Assembly: GCA_002293265.1 (NCBI GenBank)
Contig: DBCW01000082.1
Location: forward strand, 1-11,702
Direction: 5' to 3'
DNA: 11,702 bases
From: Eggerthellales bacterium UBA948
GTDB lineage: Bacteria > Actinomycetota > Coriobacteriia > Coriobacteriales > UBA8131
Part shown: positions 1-4,926 of the stretch, in pieces
How the letters are laid out: every line of letters starts with the position of its first letter
Position numbering within the stretch: position 1 is the first letter of the stretch
The notes under the pieces: model-generated
The model's input: the letters and a program-made list of their open reading frames with translations, nothing else
Told to the model about the DNA's origin: nothing
Databases searched by the model: none
Translations under genes and position numbers: made by a program

Positions 1-87
1 CTTGTTGATGAGCTGGGTCACCAAACGATTGTTAAACACTGCGTCCGGGTTAATCTCCCGGCGGATCGCTGCTGCTCTACGCGGCAT
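1..87 (-). CDS. rpsG: 30S ribosomal protein S7, N-terminal part (cut by window edge)
   Basis: Only the first 29 codons are in the window; the gene runs off the left edge. The translation begins MPRRAAAIRREI and ends LVTQLINK, which fits the S7 N-terminus (a basic start followed by the LV-x-LINK segment). S7 is a primary 16S rRNA-binding protein that nucleates the 30S head. The ATG at 85-87 is preceded by GGAG five bases upstream, a good ribosome binding site, which fixes the start. It lies 106 bases downstream of rpsL in the same direction, the standard rpsL-rpsG order of the str operon, so fusA and tuf are expected beyond the edge. The spacer holds mRNA-sense hairpins annotated separately. 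The identification is firm although the fragment is short. Confidence 0.93.
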   Translation of the reverse strand, partial: MPRRAAAIRREINPDAVFNNRLVTQLINK

Positions 88-116
88 ACTTACTCCTTAC
101 AAATCTCTTCTTTGCC

Positions 117-176
117 GGCTTGTTCATTTTGCTCAAGCCCACAGAACATGAAACAAGACGCACATGGCGCCTCGTT
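117..176 (-). promoter_or_regulatory. rpsL-rpsG intercistronic RNA hairpins, candidate S7 feedback site
   Basis: In the minus-strand transcript, 176-167 pairs with 161-152 as a 10-bp stem with a 5-nt loop. Two of the pairs are G-U, so the fold is complete only in the mRNA sense. A second stem, GGCTTG at 117-122 with CAAGCC at 134-139, lies about 20 nt before the rpsG ribosome binding site. In E. coli, S7 represses translation by binding the rpsL-rpsG spacer. Equivalence here is inferred from position and foldability, not from sequence matching. Confidence 0.4.
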
Positions 177-193
177 AGATTACAAGTTATTAA

Positions 194-565
194 TTACTTA
201 GGTCTTTTAGCACCGTAGCGGCTACGAGCCTGTTTGCGGTTGTTTACTGCTGCACAGTCAAGCGCGGCGCGAATAACCTTGTAGCGCACACCCGGCAAGT
301 CCTTAACACGACCACCACGGATGAGTACCATGGAGTGCTCCTGTAGGTTGTGACCAATGCCCGGAATGTAAGCGGTAACTTCCATACCATTAACTAAACG
401 CACGCGAGTTACCTTACGCAAAGCCGAGTTAGGCTTTTTAGGTGTTGTGGTGTATACACGAGTGCAAACTCCACGCTTTTGTGGGTTACCCTTTAGTGCA
501 GGTGTCTTCTTTTTGTCGATAGCCTGCTTGCGTCCTTTACGGATAAGTTGGTTTATAGTAGGCAA
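194..565 (-). CDS. rpsL: 30S ribosomal protein S12
   Basis: The 123-residue protein matches S12 along its full length, at the usual bacterial length. S12 sits at the interface side of the 30S decoding centre and helps set translational accuracy. The decoding loop [12 protein letters not shown] (from residue 40) keeps Lys43, and [13 protein letters not shown] keeps Lys88 and Asp89 (Asp89 is the residue modified by RimO in E. coli). No streptomycin-resistance substitution is seen at 43 or 88. The start codon is TTG (563-565): the next codons give [10 protein letters not shown], exactly the S12 N-terminus, and AGGAG lies six bases upstream, so no other start fits. It is the first gene of the str operon, transcribed from the promoter at 862-890 through a long leader. 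Confidence 0.99.
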   Translation of the reverse strand: MPTINQLIRKGRKQAIDKKKTPALKGNPQKRGVCTRVYTTTPKKPNSALRKVTRVRLVNGMEVTAYIPGIGHNLQEHSMVLIRGGRVKDLPGVRYKVIRAALDCAAVNNRKQARSRYGAKRPK

Positions 566-861
566 ACCTTACTCCTTTTTCGTACTTTCCTCATAAACAC
601 CAAAGCGTGGCGATGTAGTAAGTTCTTCGTCGCGCTCACATATCTGCTGCCTATTTAACAGAGCATTGCACTGCCAAATCTTTTCGGAAAATTTTTCAGG
701 CATAAACCCTTTTGGCTAAAATCACTCATTTAGAGCGCCTTTTAGACCATCCAGGCATATGCAACTGAGCGCAATTTCCTGTCTCTACCTGCGGTTATTC
801 GTATAAGCTAACGATGATGAAAGCACACGAAAAAATGCGGCTTGAAAAGCAGCGAAGACGA

Positions 862-890
862 ATACTAACACCGTCTACCAGCCATGTCAA
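862..890 (-). promoter_or_regulatory. Promoter of the str operon (rpsL)
   Basis: On the minus strand a perfect TTGACA (885-890) is followed by a 17-base spacer and TAGTAT (862-867). The bases before the -10 read TGT, so it also has the TGn extended -10. This is the best sigma-70-type promoter in the window. Transcription would start near 855, leaving a leader of about 290 nt before the TTG of rpsL. It lies directly downstream of hipA, so the ribosomal operon need not depend on read-through from hipBA. Confidence 0.75.
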
Positions 891-894
891 ATGC

Positions 895-910
895 CACGCC
901 CCCGGGCGTG
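895..910 (-). terminator. GC-rich hairpin after hipA, possible terminator
   Basis: CACGCC (895-900) pairs with GGCGTG (905-910) around a 4-base loop, ten bases after the hipA stop. There is no T-run behind it on the minus strand (GCATTTGACA follows), and it abuts the rpsL -35 element. It could end hipBA transcription, but the signal is incomplete. Confidence 0.35.
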
Positions 911-919
911 TCTATAAAA

Positions 920-2074
920 TTATCGCCATTTTTCCGCCAGAGGCACTGCGACTTCTTTAACTTCTTGAATTGTTTTTATGCAACTCTTACGTGAGACTCC
1001 CATTGCGATGCCACACTCGTACAAATCATCCGTACTTATATCTTTCCCTTTCCCCATGACTGTTGTTGCGCGTTCGCCCATCATGCCCGCGCTGTAAGTA
1101 AGATCAAATGCCGGAGACAGAGACCAAACATTCAGTGCATTGTTGTAGAGTAAAGCAAAGTTTTTTGAATGGTCATCTTGGTTATGTGACAAAACGTTAA
1201 AACACATTTGCTTAAAGACCTTGTGCACCTCCTCCATACTAGAGGTAAGCTTAATCAGTAGCTTGGCAATTGTTTGATAATCAAGATTTGGGATTCTGTG
1301 CGTTGTCTCAAGCAAAGCACTTACTGAGGCCATGTGAGTTCGCTTAGTTTTCCCATTGGTAATACTTCTATCAAAACGCTTAACACCAAAGTAACCAGGG
1401 CTAAGTTTTGATGAAAATAGCCTAGTTTCAGGCATCTCGATTCCGCAAGCTTTTGCCGCATTTGAATACTCGTATTCCATGAGACCAATATCTGTCCTAT
1501 CAATGCGCGCAGGAAATTTGATTATCCATGCCTCCCCATCCACATCGGTAAGTATCTTGGGACGCGCACCACCTGATGAACCGCCTAACATGAACAATTC
1601 ATCCAGGTCTTCAATGGGTTTTGCATCCAATACTTGTGCGCACTTGTTCGCTAAAATGTCTAGATCTTCTATACTGACTGCGGCGATAGAGTCCAGCTCC
1701 GGCTCATACGTCAAAGCTCCCATTCCGGAATTGCCAACGATGGCTAGTCGCGCTAAACGATGAATAGCTGATGGATCTATGCCTTGTTCCTTTAGCATCC
1801 TGTCAACAAGCAGCCAGCCCCAACCATCCGGCAAGCTCTCATTAAAAACACCAAATAAGCCATCAAAGGGCTCATGCTTTGGGATAAAAACTCGTTTCTC
1901 AAGCGGAAGAGATAGCGGATTTAGTGAAAAGCCGTTGATTAGCCAGTTGTCACTGTACTCAAAAGCAGTCAGTCCGTCTTTTGAAAGTGCCAAGGTACCA
2001 ACTAGTTGATCCTCGAACATTACATTTAACCTGCGAAGAGTGTGTAACTCTTTTGTTGTAGTAAGCCTTTTCAT
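920..2074 (-). CDS. hipA: HipA-family serine/threonine kinase toxin
   Basis: 384 residues, slightly shorter than E. coli HipA (about 440). The N-terminal subdomain (about 18-125) carries LSLPLEK and GVFNESLPDGWG, as in HipA N-domains. The kinase part follows: GGSSGGARPK (164-173) fits the glycine-rich loop that holds the autophosphorylated serine in E. coli HipA, WIIKFPA (183-189) supplies the likely ATP-binding lysine K186, NQDDHSKN (298-305) is the catalytic N-x-D-x-H-x-K-N motif with D300, and SPAFD (320-324) supplies the metal-binding aspartate. All key residues are present, so the kinase is probably active. Known HipA proteins phosphorylate aminoacyl-tRNA synthetases such as GltX and cause growth arrest; the target here is unknown. 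The ATG overlaps the hipB stop as ATGA, implying translational coupling. It is a full-length, two-gene system, not the split HipBST arrangement. Confidence 0.93.
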   Translation of the reverse strand: MKRLTTTKELHTLRRLNVMFEDQLVGTLALSKDGLTAFEYSDNWLINGFSLNPLSLPLEKRVFIPKHEPFDGLFGVFNESLPDGWGWLLVDRMLKEQGIDPSAIHRLARLAIVGNSGMGALTYEPELDSIAAVSIEDLDILANKCAQVLDAKPIEDLDELFMLGGSSGGARPKILTDVDGEAWIIKFPARIDRTDIGLMEYEYSNAAKACGIEMPETRLFSSKLSPGYFGVKRFDRSITNGKTKRTHMASVSALLETTHRIPNLDYQTIAKLLIKLTSSMEEVHKVFKQMCFNVLSHNQDDHSKNFALLYNNALNVWSLSPAFDLTYSAGMMGERATTVMGKGKDISTDDLYECGIAMGVSRKSCIKTIQEVKEVAVPLAEKWR

Positions 2075-2367
2075 GCTTGCTCATCAATAACATCTTGGAT
2101 ACTGCGGTATTGTTTGCGAAAGAACAGACTATCGAAGTCTTCTTCGGCATCAAGCGCAATAGCGATTCTTAGTAGGCTGGAGAGTGATATTTCATACTTG
2201 CTCTCAAAGCGCTTTAGTGAACCCAAGCTGACTTGAGATTTTTGAGCTAACTTCTCTTGGCTTAGCCCCAGCTCTTTTCGACGCGCCCTAACCCGGGCAG
2301 CTAGGTCAGCCGCAATCTCTTTTGGTGTCTTTTCGTCAAGCCTTATCATGGATAATATTTTATCCAT
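2071..2367 (-). CDS. hipB: HipB-like XRE-family antitoxin and repressor
   Basis: A small DNA-binding protein with an XRE helix-turn-helix (about residues 24-74 from the chosen start). LAARVRARRKELGLSQEKLA is the first helices and SQVSLGSLKRFE is the recognition region. The tail EEDFDSLFF...YRSIQDVI is typical of HipA-linked XRE antitoxins. The start is uncertain. The longest frame begins at a TTG (2385), but ATG at 2367 (98 residues) or ATG at 2349 (92 residues) is likelier. I chose 2367 because a TGC-TAATAT extended -10 lies eight bases upstream, which suits a leaderless message; no Shine-Dalgarno sequence is visible for any option. The protein should neutralise HipA and repress its own operon through the palindromes at 2348-2399. 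It overlaps hipA by four bases. Confidence 0.88.
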   Translation of the reverse strand: MDKILSMIRLDEKTPKEIAADLAARVRARRKELGLSQEKLAQKSQVSLGSLKRFESKYEISLSSLLRIAIALDAEEDFDSLFFRKQYRSIQDVIDEQA

Positions 2368-2408
2368 ATTTGCCAATATTAGCAAGTTTTAGCTAATATA
2401 TTATCCAT
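2348..2408 (-). promoter_or_regulatory. hipBA promoter-operator with palindromes
   Basis: Two perfect inverted repeats sit at the hipB start. One is ATATTAGC (2376-2383), 8 bases, GCTAATAT (2392-2399). The other is ATGGATAA (2348-2355), 4 bases, TTATCCAT (2360-2367); a third copy of the half-site TTATCCAT lies at 2401-2408. E. coli HipB binds TATCC-N8-GGATA: the first repeat has that 5-8-5 geometry with another sequence, and the second reuses TATCC/GGATA in the opposite order. On the minus strand TGC-TAATAT (2376-2384) inside the first repeat is a possible extended -10, so a bound repressor would block it. An alternative is TTGTGA-N17-TAATAT, with the -10 at 2398-2403. HipB autoregulation is inferred. 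Confidence 0.6.
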
Positions 2409-2412
2409 TATG

Positions 2413-3255
2413 TCAGACCCTCACAAACGTACCTTGATCGACATCTCTGATTGCTTCATAGAGTTGTTTTTGGGTGTTCATGATTATTGGACCGCCCCAC
2501 GCTATAGGTTCTCGCAATGGTTTTGCTGAGTAGTAAAAAAGTCTTAAATCATCTCCGGTTTTTGCGCATAGTGATAGGTCTTGAGTTGTATCTAGTAAAA
2601 CGGCTGTCTTTTCGGGAATGCTTCTGTTTTCTAATATGGCAGCTCCTTTTATCAAAAAGATAAATGCGGTGCTGGCTGGATTTAGCTCTAATCTAAAATA
2701 CTCCCCCGCCCCTATAGTGATGTCTAGTAATGTCGCCGGAACATGGTAAGTCTTGGCTCCGCGTGCGCCGCAGTATTCGCCTGATACTACACGCACATCA
2801 ACAAGGCCTTGTGAGACCACCGGGATTTGCTCTCTTTTTATTGATAAGTAGTGAGGATTTACCATCTTTTCTGACTCCGGCAAATTAAGCCAAAGTTGGA
2901 ATCCAAGCATTTTTTCACTGTGCCGTAAAATCTCTTCATGCATAACGCCGCTTCCGGTAGTTAGCCACTGTGCGTCTCCGGCACAAATGCGCCCACAATT
3001 ACCTAATGTGTCGCTATGTTCAATGCTGCCATCAATTAAATATGTAATGCATTCAATGCCTCTGTGCGGATGTAAGGGAAAGCCGTATTTGTAATCATCT
3101 GGATCGGTTGAATCAAAAGTATCTAACATTAAGAATGGGTCAAAATCGTAAACTGTGTTTGCGCTTAGCAGCCTTGTTAATCTTACCTCTGTGCCGTCTA
3201 TTGCAAGTCTTCCCAACACCATTTTTTTGATGATGCTCTTCTTAAAAAAGCCCAT
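2413..3255 (-). CDS. Pirin-family cupin protein (copy 1)
   Basis: 280 residues from the ATG at 3253-3255. The open frame extends to 3405, but the extra 50 residues are unlike pirins and overlap the predicted leader; the chosen start matches the paralogue next door and has GAGGGGG upstream, though about ten bases away. The Pirin N-terminal cupin holds HPHRG (62-66) and MHEE (105-108), giving the metal ligands H62, H64, H106 and E108 as in human pirin. The C-terminal cupin ends with LREPIAWGGPIIMNT, typical of the family. Bacterial pirins bind Fe(II); some (E. coli YhhW) have quercetin 2,3-dioxygenase activity and others bind metabolic enzymes, so the function here is open. By eye it is roughly 55-60% identical to the gene at 3515-4363, a tandem duplicate. 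The hipBA -35 region may overlap its 3' end. Confidence 0.9.
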   Translation of the reverse strand: MGFFKKSIIKKMVLGRLAIDGTEVRLTRLLSANTVYDFDPFLMLDTFDSTDPDDYKYGFPLHPHRGIECITYLIDGSIEHSDTLGNCGRICAGDAQWLTTGSGVMHEEILRHSEKMLGFQLWLNLPESEKMVNPHYLSIKREQIPVVSQGLVDVRVVSGEYCGARGAKTYHVPATLLDITIGAGEYFRLELNPASTAFIFLIKGAAILENRSIPEKTAVLLDTTQDLSLCAKTGDDLRLFYYSAKPLREPIAWGGPIIMNTQKQLYEAIRDVDQGTFVRV

Positions 3256-3282
3256 GCTTTTATTGCCCCCTCTTATAGGTAG

Positions 3283-3323
3283 ATGTTGATATAGGACAAG
3301 ATTTAAGCGGCAGGCATCAACAT
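3283..3323 (-). repeat. Inverted repeat in the leader of pirin copy 1
   Basis: ATGTTGAT (3283-3290) and ATCAACAT (3316-3323) are perfect complements separated by 25 bases, between the shared leader hairpin and the gene start. In the transcript this would form an 8-bp stem with a long loop close to the ribosome binding site. Its role is unknown and it has no exact counterpart before pirin copy 2. Confidence 0.4.
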
Positions 3324-3348
3324 GTATTGAGGGGTAATAAAAAAGTGT

Positions 3349-3401
3349 CAAGTCTGTCCCCTCAATCAGACTTGGCCACCCGTCAGATTGATTATTGTAT
3401 A
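3349..3401 (-). promoter_or_regulatory. Promoter and conserved leader hairpin of pirin copy 1
   Basis: On the minus strand TGG-TATACA (-10 at 3396-3401) is a plausible extended -10 without a clear -35. About 15 bases after the predicted start comes CAAGTCTG (3349-3356), 10 bases, CAGACTTG (3367-3374), a perfect 8-bp inverted repeat. The 10-base loop TCCCCTCAAT recurs with one change in the matching element before pirin copy 2 (4448-4467), also about 15 bases after its promoter start. It could act as an RNA hairpin or as a repressor site. Confidence 0.5.
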
Positions 3402-3436
3402 CCATTTATTATTACGTTGCTACCAGATTTTTTAAT

Positions 3437-3454
3437 GTTTTTCATTTATTTTTT
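3437..3454. repeat. T-rich 18-bp repeat shared by both pirin upstream regions (copy A)
   Basis: GTTTTTCATTTATTTTTT at 3437-3454 matches 4560-4577 at 17 of 18 positions. The two copies lie 182 and 197 bases from their respective pirin start codons. This suggests that the pirin duplication carried about 200 bases of upstream DNA with it. Low complexity weakens the case taken alone. Confidence 0.45.
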
Positions 3455-3514
3455 GGCTCTGTGTGTAGATGCTGCAAAATGCAGGTGTGCCTCAATCCGG
3501 CCAGAAAAAATGCC

Positions 3515-4363
3515 TTATTTTTTGATGAAAGTTCCTTGCTCTAATTCTGAAAATGCTTGTAGTAATTCTTCTGCAGTGTTCATAACGATGGGCCCTCCCC
3601 ATGCCAAAGGTTCCCTTAGCGGTCTCGCAGAAAAGAAAAAGAAACGTAGAGGATTATCTCCCTGTGTTCTTAGTACCAATTTTTGACTGGTATCCAATAA
3701 TACTGCTGTCTTTTCTTCGATATCCATGTCGTCAATAATTGCACCTCCCTCGATCAAAAACACGAACGCGTTTTCTTGCGGATTAAGATCCAATGCAAAT
3801 TTCTCACCAGCGCTCAAGGAGACATCAAGTAGAGTTGCCGGAAGGTGACGAGCCTTAACACCGGTTGCTGACCCATATTTGCCGGACACAACGCGTACCT
3901 CACCAAAATGCATTTCTACCACAGGTATTTGCCCATTTGTGATCGTGAAGTATGATGGTTCTGCCATCTTGTCGGTCTTTGGCAAGTTAAGCCACAGCTG
4001 AAAACCTAGCAAGCGCGAAGAGGGCTTAGGCATTTCTTCGTGCATGATGCCTCTGCCGGCGCACGTCCATTGAGCCTCGCCCGCTGAAATGTTTCCGGTA
4101 TTACCTAAGGTGTCGTTGTGTTCGATGTTACCCTCAATGAGATAAGTGATAGTCTCGATACCTCTATGCGGATGCAAGGGAAAACCCTGTGAATAATCAT
4201 CCGGATCGATCGAGTCAAATGAATCTAGCATTAAAAATGGATCAAAATCGTAGATCGTACTTGCTCCAAGCACTCGAACAAGCTTAACCCCGGCACCGTC
4301 AACAGCAAGGTGCCCGCGCACAAGTTTCTTTATGACACCTTGTTTTATGACACTGGTAATCAT
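3515..4363 (-). CDS. Pirin-family cupin protein (copy 2)
   Basis: 282 residues. The ATG at 4361-4363 has AGGGGG six bases upstream, a clear ribosome binding site. The N-terminal cupin carries HPHRG (64-68) and MHEE (107-110), giving the predicted metal ligands H64, H66, H108 and E110. The C-terminal cupin closes with LREPLAWGGPIVMNT. Length and motifs match bacterial pirins such as YhhW, usually about 230-300 residues; catalytic activity cannot be decided from sequence. It precedes copy 1 in the direction of transcription. The two are separated by about 260 bases that contain copy 1's own promoter, so each gene is probably transcribed separately. Both copies keep every metal ligand, which argues that neither is a pseudogene. 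Confidence 0.92.
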   Translation of the reverse strand: MITSVIKQGVIKKLVRGHLAVDGAGVKLVRVLGASTIYDFDPFLMLDSFDSIDPDDYSQGFPLHPHRGIETITYLIEGNIEHNDTLGNTGNISAGEAQWTCAGRGIMHEEMPKPSSRLLGFQLWLNLPKTDKMAEPSYFTITNGQIPVVEMHFGEVRVVSGKYGSATGVKARHLPATLLDVSLSAGEKFALDLNPQENAFVFLIEGGAIIDDMDIEEKTAVLLDTSQKLVLRTQGDNPLRFFFFSARPLREPLAWGGPIVMNTAEELLQAFSELEQGTFIKK

Positions 4364-4447
4364 GGTTTCCCCCTTGTTATACTGACCAATAAAACGATCA
4401 AGACTTTTATCTGTCTGATCGAAATGTTTTAAGATTATGTGGCCGTA

Positions 4448-4467
4448 ATCTGTCCTCTCAATTAGAT
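4448..4467 (-). promoter_or_regulatory. Conserved leader hairpin of pirin copy 2
   Basis: ATCTG (4448-4452), 10 bases, TAGAT (4463-4467). The loop TCCTCTCAAT matches the copy 1 element except for one pyrimidine. The outer pair is A-T here and G-C in copy 1, so pairing is kept despite base change; the inner pair is G-T here and G-C there. It lies about 15 bases after the predicted transcription start, the same position as in copy 1. Confidence 0.5.
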
Positions 4468-4478
4468 ACGACCAATAA

Positions 4479-4517
4479 TGGACTAACTAGTATAGTCCAG
4501 CGCGATAGACCTTTCTA
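4479..4517 (-). promoter_or_regulatory. Promoter of pirin copy 2 overlapped by an inverted repeat
   Basis: On the minus strand TAGAAA (4512-4517), a 17-base spacer and TATACT (4489-4494) make a fair sigma-70 promoter (4/6 and 5/6 consensus matches). A perfect inverted repeat, TGGACTA (4479-4485), 7 bases, TAGTCCA (4493-4499), covers the -10 and the start point, as expected of a repressor operator. No similar repeat overlaps the copy 1 promoter, so the two genes may be controlled differently. Confidence 0.5.
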
Positions 4518-4577
4518 GCAGTTTTTACTATTTTTAGCTGTTTTTACTATTTTTTTAGCGTTTTTCATTAATTTTTT
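4518..4577. repeat. AT-rich short near-tandem repeats
   Basis: A unit of about 20 bases with core GTTTTTACTATTTTT followed by AGC occurs twice (4521-4538 and 4540-4559). A diverged third unit, GTTTTTCATTAATTTTTT (4560-4577), matches the block before pirin copy 1. The core TTTTTACTATTT recurs at 4891-4902, just before the hydrolase gene. On the minus strand these are A-rich tracts upstream of the pirin copy 2 promoter and might act as UP-element-like or curved DNA. Confidence 0.5.
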
Positions 4578-4632
4578 ATCTGTTTACTATAATTTTTGAT
4601 GAAATGCGCAGACTTTAGCCATTGCCGCAAAA

Positions 4633-4779
4633 CTACTTTTTTGTGCCAAAATCTTGAATATCCAGCTCCGGATCGCCAAAAAATGTTTTGCCACCAATGG
4701 TCTCAAGCTGCACAATGTTGCGCTGAATAGCAGCGATGCTTTGCGGAGAAAGACTGCCGTGCTCCAACTTTTTTTGGAG
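4633..4779 (-). pseudogene. Fragment of a HerA-like (DUF853/YjgR) ATPase
   Basis: This minus-strand frame of 48 codons has no start and is bounded by TAA upstream and TAG downstream. It reads ...KKLEHGSLSPQSIAAIQRNI, then VQLETIGGKTFFGDPELDIQDF. From memory this resembles an internal stretch of E. coli YjgR and other DUF853 HerA-like ATPases (YGNISSASVGAIQRGLL, then L-x-QGAEHFFGEPMLDIKDW). That stretch lies between the Walker A and Walker B motifs of a protein of about 500 residues, and neither motif is present here. It is therefore a relic with both ends lost. The family call rests on one recalled motif; the decayed state is clear. Confidence 0.55.
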
Positions 4780-4926
4780 TTATCTTGTGTTTGAATAGAT
4801 TCGCGTATTTGCATCCACCAAAGTGGCTGCTTTATACTTCACATCAATATTGATAAGCGCAGGTTTTGCGTACGAAGGCTAAGTGTTCAGTTTTTACTAT
4901 TTCCCATTTGGAAAAAGGCTTCCGTT

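Larger units (their letters stand above)
566..919. other. Gene-free region: rpsL leader and promoter
   Basis: About 350 bases separate rpsL from hipA. I see no convincing protein here on either strand. The region carries a promoter at 862-890 facing rpsL, a GC-rich hairpin at 895-910 just after the hipA stop, and some 290 nt of predicted untranslated leader (about 855 to 566). The leader has only short, weak inverted repeats by eye and no riboswitch class that I can recognise. Confidence 0.7.
4364..4926. other. Gene-free region between pirin copy 2 and the hydrolase gene
   Basis: About 560 bases without an intact gene. From left to right it holds the pirin copy 2 leader and promoter (4448-4517), AT-rich near-tandem repeats (4518-4577), a decayed HerA-like ATPase fragment on the minus strand (4633-4779), and the start region of the divergent hydrolase gene. 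Upstream of the ATPase fragment, in the same frame and beyond one TAA, a further 32 open codons (to 4878) are not recognisable. Confidence 0.7.

Noticed and set aside
3256..3405. N-terminal extension of pirin copy 1 by 50 residues
   Set aside because: The extension has no counterpart in pirin copy 2 or in the family, and it overlaps the predicted promoter-leader hairpin. The ATG at 3255 aligns with the paralogue.
3327..3686. Plus-strand open frame across the pirin spacer
   Set aside because: It overlaps the 3' end of pirin copy 2 and the leader of copy 1 in antisense, is low-complexity in part and resembles no family.
4518..4577. Repeats considered as a CRISPR array
   Set aside because: The units are too short, almost contiguous, AT-only in character and without unique spacers. 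No cas gene is nearby.
4587..4814. 75-codon minus-strand frame over the spacer
   Set aside because: Its protein is unlike anything I know, while another frame of the same bases (4633-4779) shows the DUF853-like motif. It is a shadow frame.
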